Source: Lycocorax pyrrhopterus obiensis (Eukaryota > Chordata > Aves > Passeriformes > Paradisaeidae). From it: a stretch of 64,000 nucleotides of DNA. Below, piece after piece: positions 9,661 to 23,879 of the stretch. Each line of letters opens with the position of its first letter. Position 1 is the stretch's first letter. The DNA lies in NCBI GenBank assembly GCA_014706295.1, contig JACSVZ010000004.1:13898484-13962483 (forward strand). Reading direction: 5' to 3'. Both the position numbers and the translations under genes were made by a program. The notes beneath the pieces are model-generated. The model did not search any database. It saw nothing but the letters and a program-made list of their open reading frames with translations, and was not told the DNA's origin.

Positions 9661-12600
9661 CAGCATCTCCTCACGGAGCTTTGTGGTGCCACCTGAACAG
9701 CACAGGACCTTTTACCACTGAATGGTTCTCCAACCGGATCTCAGTCTTGCTTTGTGTCCCAAGCTGCTCCTGGCCTTCCTCTCTCTTTAGCGCTGCATCA
9801 GAGAAACCCAAAGTGCTCCCAGACAAACCAGGCAATGCCCATGCCTGTGTGGTAATTTGGAAAATCAAGTCCTTCAGCTTTTCTTTCTCATTTATTTCTT
9901 AATGTGAATTTTGTTTCATGCAGACACCTCTGCTCTTTGGACTGTTCTTCCCTTTGGGACCTGAGTAAGAGAGGGATCCTGAAAGAGCTCTCAGGAGCCA
10001 CTTTTCCACCCCCCCAACATGGGGACAAAGCCTCTGCTTGGCCCCCAACTTCACAGAGATGGGAGAGTTTTTACTCAGGTGGCCAGAGCAGCATTGCTGG
10101 GGACAGCACAGAGGAGACTGGGGTCTGAAACATCTCAAAATCTCCTGAAAAAGAGCTGCTGGTAGTGAAAAACAGGATGGTGGGAAGGAAACCTCTGTTG
10201 TAAAACATCACTCATTGGAACCAGACTTTGATCTCCTGCTGTAGTCCCTGATGGGAAGGGGAGGTGTGGGTTGGGAGGAGATGGGCAAAGGAAGAGGGGA
10301 TCTCATGGGATTTGGGCTTGTGGGTCCTCTTGTCCTGAGCCTCAGCTCTCTCACTGCAAAATGGCTTCACCAGGCTTCACACCCTGTGCCTGCCCTGTTT
10401 TTTGGGGGAGAAGCCCTTTTGCTTTGTTTACAGCAGCATTTTCCCCTTTTTGTGTAATTTCTTGTGCCGCTGCCTGGTCAGGTGAGGAAAGCTCTCACAC
10501 GTGTCTGTTGCTGGACAGGGGGGGTTGGATTCTCAGGCAGATTTTGAGCCAGGGACTGGCTTTTGCTGATGCTCCCGGAAGCTGAACTTGTCTGAGGGTG
10601 CACCCAGACATCTGCCCGCTGTTCCTGGCCTCTCCCAAGGGAGCGCTGCCCCGTGACACTGCAGGCTATCACATTTTCTTGGTTGCTGGTTGTTTCCATT
10701 ATTCATACAGCAGCTCTTTAAATATTCAGAGATCTCTTGACTGGTTTTTCAGTGACTTGTGGAGGAGCAGGTGGCAGCATGGCTCACTGGGGCTACCTCC
10801 ACACTTGGTTTAGTAGGATGCTATTTCTGATGAGCGATGTTTTCGGGAACTCCGGAGCCTACGGCCCTGACTCTGTACCAGAAGTGGCAGGGGGAAAAGG
10901 GTTTAAGGTCTGTTTGTTTTACTTTTTTGTCCAGACAATAAGCCGGCAAATACTCCCAGGTTGTTTATATTTGGATAAGGCTGCTCGTGTCCTGTGAAAG
11001 GAAAATGACACATCTACTGCTTCTCCTGGGGAGAGATGGTGTGGGACAAATGGACTCCTGGTGTGGCTGCCAGAAGCCTCTTGATGCCACTTCTGGGATG
11101 TGTGGGATGGCCTTGGCACTGTGGTCCAGATGGGGAGGGCATGGCAGGGGCACAAATGCCTGGTTTTTCTCTGTTGGTGGCATTAGGTTGGGCCCAGATG
11201 CACAGGAAGGGCAGAGCTTGGTCCCCAGTGCCAGCCCCACATTGCTGCCTCCTTCTCTCCCACTGGGATGCGGGGCTGTGGACATTCAGAGGTAGCCTCA
11301 TCAGACTTCCCATCCAGCAAGTTGTTTTTGGAGTCTGTGGGATGTGAACCACAAACTGAAATTCTGCTTTCCTGTGTTCTTCCCAGAAGCTCAGCCCCTC
11401 CTGGCATGGCACTGCATGGGGGAAAGACAGGAGGCATCGGGGTTTGGCTTTTTGCAGGGCTTTGGGCTGGCTCTGCTCAGCTCCCACCGTCCCTAACCAG
11501 GGCATCAGGTGCCTGACCCCCCAGGGACATCCAGCTGGCTGTGCCTGTGTGTCCCCATCTGCTCTGGCTCCCTCACACCTTCCTGCAATGAATGGGATTT
11601 AGCAGCTGCAAACAGGACCGACAGCAACTCTGGGGCTGAGCCAGTGAGGCTCAGTGTCCAGCCCCGTCCTGGGACTGGCAGAGCCTCCTGCCTCAACACG
11701 AGCCTTGTCTGAGCACAAGTGAGCACAGGATTCATTTGGGCTACACCACACCCAGCGTCCCCCTTGTCCTGAGGCGGGGTCTCATGGGTTTTGGAGCCTC
11801 CTGCCATTGTCCAGCTGCACAGAGCCGAGGGATACTCTGCCCTCATCTCCTCTATTCCAACCCTCTCCTGCAAACTAAACGCATACCTAAGGTGTTTTCA
11901 GAGAGCTGGGCAGCCCATCATGGCAAGTCACAACATGCAGGTTCCAAAAACTATGCCAAAACAGTTTTCTTCTTCTTTAAATTTATTTTTAAATCACTCA
12001 CTTTCAGAAAGCACCCCCTGCTTGTCCCACAGGGAAAGGTCAGGCAGTGGGAAGAACAAGTGAACTCCAGGCACTATGGCCCTGCAACAGATCAGGGAAG
12101 AGGCATTTTCTTGGCTCACAGAGCCTTGGCAGCTCCTGGGGTGGCTCTGCTGGATTCACCCTGGGGCAGGTCCTGTGAGAAAGTGCCAGGAACTCGCAGC
12201 TCCACCGCAGTCTGTACCTCCAGCTGGGTCCAACACCCCCTTTCTTGATGTTAAAATTGGTCAGAATTTTTTTTTTTAAATTTTCTCAGGGTTATTTTTA
12301 CCTAAAAGTGAAGAAAACAGAAACTTCTCTTCCTATTTTTTTTCTCCCCCAGAGTTTTTGAAAGAAGTAAGAGGGGAAGTGGCTTTCCTCCTTCATTCAG
12401 AGTTGACAAATGCACCAAAAATTGCCTCCTCCTCCCATTATTTTACTTCTATTGGTAAATCTTGCCTGTCTGTAAGTTGGGCATTTCTGCATCTATTTTC
12501 ATTCTGTGGAAATAACCAGTCCCCAGCCTCTCCTCTCTGATGTTTGTCTCCCCATACATGCTGAGGTTAATTTGATTTAAATATTTCCAAACAGGGTGGA

Positions 12601-13399
12601 GACAAGGGAAGCAGCTTCTTGTCACCTGCAGCACCATATTTCCGCAGAGCAAAAACATGCTGTTATGAGTGAAAAGGCCTGGAAACACTGAAAAACCACT
12701 TGAGAAAAAAAAATTTGCAAACGAGAAAATCACCATCATTTCCCACACGACCACAATTAAAGAAGCAGCAGATCTGGGAGTTGAGGCAGTTTTGGTCTGA
12801 AAAAGCCCAAAGGATTTCATTTCCACGTCCTAATCCAGGGCTTAAAAGGCAGCAGCTGTTAGAAGTCATGCTCTGGTGCTCCACCTGCCCTGAGTGCTGA
12901 ATTCAAAAGCAGGCAATGAAACTCTGAGCTGACAGGCCAGGAAAGCCATGAAATGGAGGGCCAGGGACCTCTGTGCCTGAAGGAAAGACCCAGGAGGGGT
13001 GAACAGCTCTTTCACCCCTGCAACCCTCTGACTCTATGAGCCTTCATCTTACCCTACACCTATTTCCTCTGAATGCAGGGTGTGGGAACAAAATGCATGT
13101 GGGGAGCTCTTTGGAAACAGATTTCAGATGCACCATTGTTAACTTTTACCTAAGACCTTGCAGCAGGTTTTGCCTTTGGAAGTTTGCAACCCCATCTGGC
13201 TGTTGCACCCTGGATGAGCATCCTCAGCTGATTCTCCTGGTGAAGTTGAAGAAGGAGAAAAAGAAGAATGATGGAAAGGTGACTCCCTTGGGAAAAAAAC
13301 CCATCAGGCAGGCATCTACCACTTGCTTCAGCCTCTGAGGGAGGGCAAGCCAGCAGAGAAGAGGTGGGAAGGTTCTGTAGAGTCCATGCCATGTAGATG
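9661..13399. other. Intergenic, no gene recognised
   Basis: Moderately GC-rich unique sequence. Open frames are short and overlap on both strands without codon-conserved families. Small A/T tracts occur near 12265 and 12705. Confidence 0.5.
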
Positions 13400-13505
13400 T
13401 GACCTTTAGGGACATAGCTTAGTGGGGGCCTTGGCAGTGGCAGATTAATTGTAGGACTCAATGATCATAGAGGTATTTTTCAACATCGATGATCCTATAA
13501 TTCTA
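13400..13505 (+). mobile_element. CR1 LINE 3' tail remnant
   Basis: The sequence has the order of motifs seen at the 3' end of avian CR1: 'agcttagtgggggccttggc', then 'ggactcaatgatcatagagg', then a degraded 'ttttccaacct' counterpart and a final 'ataattct' like the terminal ATTCTATG repeats. The 3' end is at about 13505. Only the tail survives, with many substitutions. Confidence 0.7.
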
Positions 13506-16500
13506 AAACATTACTTTCATCAGCTCCTGAGTGCTGGGATCAGTGTGGGAGTGGTGCCTCAGCCCATGGGGTTTAACTGGAGCAGGGCACTGAAAACTGC
13601 CTGAGACCTGGCTCTTGGGTACTCCTGAGGCTTTTTTTGGAGTCTTGGCTGGTGGTCTGGTGTTGCTCCAGCGCATTCCCACTCTCTTACTGCTTCTCCA
13701 GCAGCCCCTTTGCAGAAGACCATGCTGGTGTCCCCAGAGAGCTGCCAGTGCCAGCTGCCTCCATAAATACCCCTGGTATAAATTCAGAGAGCTCTGTCCC
13801 TGGCAGGCTCAGCCCTGCCTCTGATCACTGCGCTGTAGGGTGCTGGGCTGGAAACTCACAGGCTGTAGAGCGCTGCCACAAGAGAAACAGCTGTTAATGC
13901 CTTGTTAGAAGGCTTACATTTCCCTTTCCAATTGATTAAGAAAAGTGATGCAGTGGTGGCTCTCTAGTACTTCAACATTTCCATTCCCTTGGTCTTATGT
14001 AAGTCAAATATTTCAACTTTTGTACCAGGACAAATAATTTTTAGAAAGCCAACTAAGCTCCGTGTGCACGCCAAAGTGCTGCAGGCTCTGTGGCAATGAG
14101 CCCAGGAGCTGGGCTGAGATGTCCATGTGTGGGTCAGACCCGTGGTTGCACTTTCCCTGTTTTATGGAGGAGTCAGCATGAAGCTTCCCCTGGTTGCAGA
14201 ACACATCCTTCCATTCTGAAGACTCGAGTTTCCCCAGAGAAGACAGCTCTTGCCCCCTGCCCTGGGCAATAGCAGCAGTGGTATTTCTCAGGCTGACCTA
14301 AAGGGACATTTCTTTGCTGGGCTGTCCTTGCCCAGACTGATTTTCTGAGTCTTTTCACATGGTGAGGTCAAGTCCCTGGGAACAGCCCTGTTGGATCCAA
14401 ACCCGTGTCAGGAGGTGGAGGGAAGCCTCTCCAGCCTGTGCCTCTCTGACAGATCCCTGCAATGTTAAAGGGTGTCTTGGGGATGGGCCGCAGCCAGAGC
14501 TGCTTTCAGTCCTGGGAGCCACATTTTCGACATCCACAGCCCCACTGAGAGAATCAAGATTTATTCTTAAAAGGAAAAAAATATGCACTTTTCCTTTTTT
14601 CAAGGAAAACTCTCACTCCCTTCTGCTCGCTTGCCGAGAGGAACGGCTTGCTGGGGGTTGAGGGAAACTTCTGCTCAGCACCAGGCAAATGCATGAATTC
14701 CTTTTCATGTTCCCCTTGGCACATCTCCTTTTAGCACTTGAGGACTTTTTCCTTGGTCACGGAGAAAAGCAGGCAAGGAGAAAATAAGAGCTGGTGGGCA
14801 GTAGAGCTCTTGCCAGTGCTCTTCCTTTCATAAATGATGCTAGCGACCCTGGTGGCTTTGGAGTAAGTTTTTGGTGTGTGAGTACCCACCCAGGGCAGAC
14901 ACAGCTAAGAAGAGTGATGCCTTTGCATTACAGGAGACTGACAATTATTGGCATTTGGGCTCAAAACAGCCTCTCTTGAAACTGTGGCAGAGCACAGGCA
15001 GAGGTGGGGAGCAGCCCCTCGAGGCAGGTCCACACGTACTGCTCCTCCCTGCAGCTCCAGGGGCTGTTGGGAAGTGTGGGTGTTCTGGGGAATGTGGGAG
15101 CTGTGTCATGGGGGAGTGGGAAGGGTGGGAGGAATGACTGTTCTGTGCTTTTATTTATCTCCCGGTTGATGACCAGGCTCACAAAGCAGGATACGCCTCC
15201 CTGGAGCCCGGCAAACTGACAAAAATCTACCTGGGAAGGATGCAAACCCAAACCCCCCCACTAAAAATATGCAGGCAAATAGAGATTTTCCAAAACAGAG
15301 TTCCGGAATGCTAAACTTGGTGGTGATTCATTGAAGGAGGGGGGCACAGCCGCTTTATTTTTTTCCCTGAAGGCGAGCAGGAACAATGTAAATCCCGAAT
15401 GTTATCCACCCTATCCCCTCAGCTGGGCTGCTGTGCTTTGAAGAGCCCATCCATAACCCCGTAGGCACCGGCTTCCCAAGAAGGCAGACCTGCCGCAAAA
15501 ACAGGAATCCCTTATCGGGCAGCAGGAAATCCTATTTTTACATGAAGTTCAGAATAAAAATAAAAGGGAAATATATGCTCTGTGGGTGCAGGCTAAAATT
15601 AAACCTGGAGCTTCTCCCCCGATGGCTGGCTCCTGCCACTCCCTGGATTGAGAATCTGACAGTGAACAAGAAGGATCCTCTCAGTGGGATCTGCTGTGCT
15701 GTGGGGCTTTTGTCCTCTCGGTGAGCTCTATGAGTGTGGCATAAATAAATCAATCACCTTGGATCAGTGCTGTGGCCAAGGCCTGTGCCGTGGGCAAGCA
15801 GGAAGAGGTTCCTTTGCCTCTTCTTCATGTGGCTCCTTGGCATATTTCTGAGCCAAATTCTTCAGTTTCTGACCGCCCTGTCAGCTTCACTGACCTATGT
15901 CCAGCCCAGACCTTTCTCTGACCAAGATTTCTTCATCCAGGTGCTACCACAAGATGTACTGATGCATCATGAGGGTCTGTCTTGCCTGAGTTTCCAGCTT
16001 TGGGTCTGCTTCCCCACAGGGGATGAACTGGCACATCTGGTCCGGATTTGAGCATTGCCTTACGAAGTTCTCTGGGATCTGTAGTAACGAAACAAGCCCT
16101 AAGCCACAATCCCCAAACCTCTTCCTTTCCTGCACTCCAACACTGAAAAGCGACTGCCAGAAGAGCGCTGTGGCTGTGTGTTTTCATTACCACTGTGATT
16201 TGTACAACAAATGCAGCCCATTTGCAAGCCACGCTTTTGTTCTTTGACATCTCAGGCCTTTGCCAGCTGAATCCACACTCAGGGCTTTCCTCTGGGCTGC
16301 ACCAGCTTCACCAGCTTTGTGGGGCAGGGTGGCACTGAGACAAATCCCATAGGGACAGTGAAGGTTGCCCTGATGGCACTTTGTCAGCATTTCTGTCAGG
16401 CAGCTCATTTCAGACTTCTCTGTGTTGGACCTTGGACCAAAAGGCTTTTTGCTTGACTTCCAAAGAGCAATTAAACTGGATCCAGAGAAGTCACCGGCTA

Positions 16501-16544
16501 AAATGAATCATGAGGTGCAGACCTCTTGGCTGACCACACTGACA

Positions 16545-16592
16545 TTTTATATATGTGTATATATATAGATATGTGTGCGTATATATATGTGT
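16545..16592. repeat. TA/TG-rich microsatellite
   Basis: Imperfect run of TATATATGTG-type units interrupted by GATATG and GCG. Simple repeat in intergenic DNA. Confidence 0.8.
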
Positions 16593-19500
16593 TCAACCTA
16601 CCTCCTGTCTGCTTTTTTTTCTGCAACAAAGCTTCGCTCTGAGTCCTTGGCTGCAAAATATATTGTGAAAGGTTGTTTGCTTGGAATAAGTATTTGAGGG
16701 CATTTTCAGCCTCCATCAGGAGAGCAAATCCCAGTAAATATTGAGCAGAGCAGACTGAGTTAGCCAGACCCCTGCAGATGCTTAGCAGGGCCTTGGCTTG
16801 TCAGGTGCACAGGAGTTTGAGAGCAGAATTTCCTTCACCTGAGCTGGTCTCCTCCTACTTAGTGAAATTGCAGGAAGGTTTAAAAGGGTGGATAGAGAAT
16901 GGTGGTGTTGAGTTGCTGCTGAGAGCCAGGTTGTATAGAGGGAACGGCCCCTGGAGAACAGGTAGGAAAACTGGGGAAGGAGAGGGAGGGTAAATGAAGA
17001 GAAAGCATTTGGTGATGGTTTTGGATACTTGTGAGTATCTAGGGCTAGAGGGAGCTACCTGGGTTATCTCAACTGTGGTGTCATTTTTAGAAGATGGCTT
17101 TTTGGTTTTGAGAGAAGGTAGAGTTGCAGCATTCACCACTGCTCCTGTTTGTGGCTGGCCTGGGCAGTTGCATGTCTTGAAATTTAATGTTCTAGCATTG
17201 TTTCATTTCTTTCTCGTGCACTGAAGTGGATATATGTGGAGAGCTCCTCTCAGCCTTGCCAGCTAATGTGGACAAGCAATTAAATTGTTCTGGGCAGCCC
17301 TGTGTGTGAATGACTGCATGTGGCTTGCATGCAGTGGAAAGTGAATGTCTGAAAGCCCCCCAGAAACGCAGGTATGTGACCTCTGCTCTGTTGTGTAAGT
17401 ACTTCTCACTTCTGCCGTTTACCGTAAGATGAAGTGATGAAATTTGGCTTAAAGGAGAAGTGATGTGAAATGGTGCCCAGTCTGATTTGGAAAAAAAACG
17501 CTGGCTGCTCTTGCTCCACAGGATGCAGTGTAGTTTGAACTTCACCATGTAAAATTATCTTGCTTATTCTTAAAAGGTTTTGTGCTGTAAAACATCACCT
17601 TGCTCTTTTGCCCCTTCGCAATCACTGTAAAAACTGTCCAGGCTGCTCCTGTTCTGGAGAAGCTGGGGGGCTATGGCCTGGCCCTTGCTTTTCCTGGGGG
17701 TAGGGGCTACGTGCTAGAGGACAAATAGAGCATTTAAAGTTATTTTTATTTCATTTTCTGGACTAAATTTGCTGGTTGTTCCTCTTTCAATGAGAGGTGA
17801 TTTTTGGGGATTAAATGTTAAAATCCTGTGTGGTACTGCGGTGCTCCCAGGGGTTACTGTGTATCTGTATCTGATGTTGGATCAAGCCTGTGCAATGATT
17901 TTTCTCTTATCTCTGAAAAAGAGAGGCATGTGAGGCCAGTGGAAACAGAGGTAGATGTGAACACCTTTGGGTTGGGATTGGGAGGGGTATGTGAGTGAAT
18001 CCTCTGCCAAGACCCCTTGGGTAAGAGGCTTCTTGAGTAAGGACAGCACCTACAGGGAAGGGGCAAAAGAGAGGTATGCCTTTATTTGATACAGTCTGTT
18101 TGGCCCAGGCATTGAACTTATGGTCTGACCCCTGAAATTGGGATCAGCAGGTCCAGGAGGTGCACTGAGGTGAGGAAAGGAGTGGGCTTCCCATGGAGGC
18201 CATTGGGACCCCTGGGCTGCTGCAAACACAGCCTGCTACCAACGCAATGTGTCAGGAGAGCTCGCTGGGGACTTTGGGGTTTCAGATGCAAACCTGTGTC
18301 TGAGGTCCCCCACATGACACAGGGTAGGTCAGGCATGAGCAGAACGAGCTGCCCATCTGGTCACTCTCCTCAGGCATGCACAGGTGCCCAGAGGTGATGG
18401 GGTCATGCCACCACAGTAAGAGGGGTAAATACAGAGCTCGTGTCCCTGGAGACTTCGGGTTTTTTTTGCCTTCGATAGAAACTGTGAGTGTTGCCAGAGT
18501 GCAAAATGCAGAACTTGAGAGCGGAGAGCACAGGGCAGGACTAAAAGTGATCTCCAAGGCCAGTCCATCATCCTGAGCTAGGGAAAGACTCCATGTGCTT
18601 CTTTCACCTGCTGTCTCAGCTGGTGCACTTGAGTTTCGTGAACCTGGTCCCCATTTCACATTCAGCAAAAGAGAACAAATTTTGCAACACAACATGTTTA
18701 GGGGGGGGGGGAAATCTGTTAGTCCTTCCTTTCTGCGATGTTTTGAGAGTCAAATTTTTATCAGAGGGAAAAAAACCCAACCCAAGACTCAAAACAGGAA
18801 ACTCTTATCAGCTTGCCAGGAAGCTCTATTGCTTTGTGGAAGTGTTACCCTACGGTCATTGCTACTTTCAGTAGCTGTTTGTGAGTAATTTATGGCTTTA
18901 AGATGGGCGTCAATCTTCCATGCAAGCAGGGGAGAGGCCCTAAAGCTGGAAGGAGTAGTGGTAGGAATAGAGGGTGGAGGGGAAATACCAAGGAACAGGA
19001 TTTGTATTATCTCACTACTTATATTTACAACGATAAGATTTTCATTGTCTTCTACGGTAAATTATGATCCTGTTTTTGTTCTGTATTTGGATCAGGAAAA
19101 AGCAAACCCATGTCTTAAAAAAAATGCACAGGCTTAGCATTAAGTGACTGTTATTCAGCAGAAGTAATCGAGGGACTTGGGATAATACGTAACTTCTTGG
19201 CAGGGGAAATTCTAAATTACTGCCTTACAGAGCTCTGTGTGCTTGAATTCTAAATGTGTGCGGGTGTCTTTGTGTAAATCATATATAAACTTATCTAAAA
19301 GCTATTAAAACCTGTCAGAGGGGGTTATCTGGTTCTCTTTTGTGTCCCAGTTTTGGTGTGCCCATCTGCAACATAAAGCACTTGTTCATGCCCAGGGGTA
19401 ATTTCTTTAAAAACAGCATTCCTGCAAAGTGTCATTGGATTTAAAAATAAAGAAAACAGCGTTATGCAATGGAGTAAGATGTATCTGAAAATTCTGTGTA

Positions 19501-22500
19501 CGCACTTTATGTAGAGAGATCAGGAGCTTGTATCCCAAACCTGCCAGGTAGTTGTGTTGAACAGTTCTGGCTCCTGGCCCAGTGATTCTTTTTATTTTGC
19601 CTTTTTGTGCCGTGGTGTGTCTGTTCTAGTGCATTGTGGATTGCTGTCACTCCTGTAGTCACCCAACACGATGGGGATCTTTCCACCAGAGGCTTTTTGT
19701 GTCCCCCAAGCTGTATGGGACAGGCATGATGTGGAGAAGGAAGTGCAATGCTGCTGCCAGGTTATCGTGTTTGTCACGTTGACTGCTGACTAAAGTGCTT
19801 GTTTATCTCTTAGTTTGTGCTGGCAAATCTCTTTTGCTTAAAAATAAGCATTAAACTTTTGTCTGGAAAGCTGGGCTTCTGGGCCATGAAGAGAAAAGAT
19901 GATTTCTGAGTGCGTAACCCATGACCAAATTCTTAAAGGCATTTTGGCAGTGGGGCTCTGCAGAGGAGCTGGGATATGTCCTGGGTAAGCTCACTGTGCT
20001 CCACCAGTGAGGCAGAGCTCATTTCCATGGGCTCTGGCCTTGCATTAGAAATACATCATGGTGTGACCAGGCTTTGGGAGTATGGGGACTGATGGTTTTT
20101 TGGGGGGGTAATGCATTTCTTGGCATGTCTTGGGCTTTCATGTGGCTGGAGGAGTCCCTGTGAAATCAGCATCAGGGAGCTGAATCATCTCCATCCTTCC
20201 ATCTCATCCCAGAAAGTGAGTGCACTTTGAAACCTGGCTGTGCCTATTGGCTTTCGGGCTGACATCCCTCTCTTAAACAGATCTTTTAAATAAAAAGATT
20301 CTCCTTTTTTTTTTTTCACCCTCCAGTTTTTAAATGGTGGTCTTAAACCCAGATCACTCTGTGTCCCACACTTGTGGGAAATGAGGTTGTTCCATGACAG
20401 CTTGAAGTCTTTGGCCAAGCATTGTAGGTACACAGAGCAACAGCATACTGACTGCAGTGGTGTGTGAGCCCGCTTTTGTCCTTTAATATGCACTTATCTA
20501 TCTAATAGGGCATTGGAAAACATTTCTCTGAAACCCAGTAATCAGTGGCCTTTCTTACTCATTGGACTACATTCAGTGTTTGCACTAGCACTTCATTTGG
20601 AAGTAAATAGCTGTTTTCTGGGGCTGTAGAAAATCACTCTTCCTCTCCTTGTACCTTATCTCCTCTTCCTGGACAAAAGTCAAGAGCCTCTTTCCCCCCG
20701 CCCCTTCCCTCTTGGATATACAATTGAATACAAATGATCCAAGGAGTATGATATGCCAGGTATTTTGCACACTCATCTCTGGGGAGCTGATAACAGCAGC
20801 CTGTCTCTCTGGAAACAGCCTCTTGGCTGCTCCCTCCTGCTGGAGTCAGCAGCTTCTTGCAGGGCCAGGAGGTGCTCGCCTTGCTCGTTCTTCCACTGAA
20901 GGACTTTGGGGCAGGCGATGAGGTTGCATCTGATGCTTTGAGGTGCCTCCAGAATAATTAATGCTGTAATCTCATTGACATGTTTGGTGGCAGAATTGCA
21001 AACCTCCAGCCAGGGTGGTAGGGTCCTTGAGAGGCATTTCCTTAGCTGGAGGGGGAAAAATAGGCTGCTTCTGACCAGCTCTGGAGATGGTGGGAAGCCA
21101 GGTGGGAAGATGGTCTGAACATCCTTTTTTCCCAGGGGGTCTCCCAGTGGCCAGGGTGAGCCCACGAGCCCTGTATTGTCCCACCTTTGGCAGCCTTTCC
21201 GTGTAAATCACAGTTCTGACATTCACATCTGCAGTGAGAAGCTGGACCAGTAAATTCGCTTCGGGGACAAGGGAAAGGGCTGGAGCCGGCACTTGCCTCT
21301 CGGGCCGTAACGATGGCCCACGGCTCTCAGCAGGACTGTGCCAGCTTTTGTTCCCCTCTGTCCTCCTGAAAGGAAGTGGTGAAAGGCCGCCAGGCCGCCT
21401 TTATTTCTGTGAAATGGAGTGAAATGAGTGAGGCGGCCCATTGGAAGCGGATCGTTAGAAATATTAGTGACCTTAAGTGATCTCTCCAGGGCCGGGAGAG
21501 ACGCAGACGGAAAGGACAAAGTGTGCTTTTTTGTCATGTTAGCAGTTTATCATCCACTGCTCTGCTGGGCTGATTTGTCTCTCTTGTGAAGGAGACATCC
21601 ATGTTTCCTGCTGCGTGGAGAGCAGCTTCTCCAGGAGGGTTGGACAGGCCCTCCACAGAGACATGGCCTGGTTTCAACAAGCTCTAGTTGCACCAGCCTG
21701 CCCTGGCTGCACGGACATGGCACCTTGGCCAACTTCTAGCAGGTTTCCCTTGTGTTCCAGTCCTACCTCTCAACCCCTGGGACCCTCTTTGTGCCTTTGC
21801 AGCTTCTGTTGAGGGCTGTGCTGGGAAGCCACCTCTGCTGTGTTGCTGGGACCTTGCATGGGCTGGCTTTTTCCAGAGGCTACAGAACAAGCAACAACAC
21901 TCTTGCTTGTCTAGGAAGGCTTTTGGGCTGTCAGTATAAGCACTTTTCTTCTGTGCTCCCACGGTGCAGGTTGGGTGAAGATCTATACTTCCTCAAAGCC
22001 CTTGTGGGAGAGGAAGGACAGAGAGTGGCCTTGAGAAGTGGAATGTCTGAGAAAAGCCACAACCAAAGCCCAAGATTGCTCCTTCTAGGCTCTCAAGAGA
22101 GATGTGAAACTCTGCCCCCGGGTCTGTACTGAAATGCTACTGAACCTGAGATGATGTGGTGCTTCTGGGGCCTGACTCAGCTGTGTAGAGGATGGAGGGG
22201 GAGGAAAAAGCTGTTCAAGCCTGAGCTTTGCCACTTCATAGGCAGCATGTGGTCTCTTTTCTGTGCTGTTCTGCTGAAGCGCTGTGCTTGAAGCTTGGCA
22301 GAGTCCTCTGTCCTCACAGATATGGGGAACAGAGCGTTTAAGGCTGGGAAAATACTGCAGGGAAAGGGCTGAAGCAATTCAATCAGCAGAGCTTAAAGGA
22401 AAGTATTGCTGCCAAACCTCACTGTCTCATCAGTCTCCATTCCTGTGAAGTGTTTACAGGGGAGAAAAAAACCCCAAACCCTACAAAAACCCCACCACCA

Positions 22501-23879
22501 AAGATGTCGTATGGTTGCACAGACAGCTGTGGGACTGTCAGATCCATGGGCTGTGGTTTGGTTGCTGTGGGCCTCGATGTTTGAGGCGTTCAGTCCCTGC
22601 TGTTGCACAGCATTGCCGTACGTGATGGCTACAGCTGGAAAGGCAGAGTACGTGTCTAGAGAGCTGCTTGCTGGGTATGCCACATACTGCCTGCCTCAGG
22701 CTGCAGCAGGTTTGAACTAGGCCCTAAAACCAGGTCCCAGTGTGTCATCAGTACTTGACCCACATGGGTTTTTTGATTAATGCTTCCTGTGAGACTTGGG
22801 GTTGACGTTCACTTCTTGCATAACTCTTTTTTTGTAATGATCTCCGCTCCTGTACGTGCGAGACGTCTCTGGGCAGTACAACTTCTTTCTTAATTGTTCT
22901 TCCAGTCACTGGATTTTCTGTTGCCCCTGAGCAGCCTGTAAAGCTCTAGACTAGCATTAAATGGCAAACTCTAGATCACCTCCTTTGCCCTTGCAAGGCT
23001 GCTTAATTTCAGAAGGAAGAGTGAAGCCTTGCATAGTTGAGAAGGAAGAAGAGCTTTAGGTGTGCTTTGCTATTGAATGTTGGTGGCTGCTGGTGGGACC
23101 TGGGAAAAATGTCACCAGTTCTTTTTATAGTTTAGTTTGCAAGCTGTAATTTCTTGGCAGAGAAGATGATCATTGGTGTGTTTTACTCCCTTTGGCATGA
23201 TGAGCCATCAAAGATGGTATTAATTAGAGAACTAATTTCCCTTTGGTGGCAAATGGTGCAAGTTCTCTAGTTTGCCATGGGTTTGTTCCGTGCTAGAACT
23301 GGATTGAGGGGTGCTAGTTAGTTGTTGTGGAAGCTTAAGCTGCTTATGACCTTTCTGTGCATGCAGAAGGATTGAAATTCCCAACTGGGCATACGAAGGA
23401 ACTCTCTACTGGATATTTAAATCCTAACTGGGGAGCAATTCTGCTTCTGAAAACTTAACATACCTGTGAGCTGCCAGCTTGGAGTGCAGCTACACAGTTC
23501 TGATACAAGTGGAGATGCCTGTGCTGTGGGACACGGAAGTTTAAAGATGGTAGGATGCAGGGAATTCCTCCTAGTTTGTTCTGTGAATGGCTTAAACGAG
23601 GTAGGCAGACAGGCAGCAAGCTCTTCATTTTGATACCTTTCCACTGTCTTTAGGAAAAACGCTGCTGAAACTCTGCCTTGAAAACTCATGGTTGAAGGAG
23701 GTCAGAAAATGGCCAGAGAGCTTTCCCTGGGAGCTGTGCTTCCTACTGGCCTCTGAGCTGCATCACCTTATAAGGAGCTTCTGTGATCCTCATCTTGCTA
23801 ATAAATGTGTAAGGTGGTGGGTAAAAGCTGTTCGGAGAGAGTTTTTAGTTGGCATTTGCTTGCACTGAGCTTGTGTGGC

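Noticed and set aside
9244..9721. Pro/His/Ser-rich open frames through the minisatellite
   Set aside because: Explained by the repeat unit lacking stops in several frames; no start context or conserved ends.
20185..20493. 102-codon minus-strand frame resembling a processed pseudogene
   Set aside because: The internal A/T tract is not at a 3' end, no target-site duplication is visible, and I could not match the peptide to a known gene.
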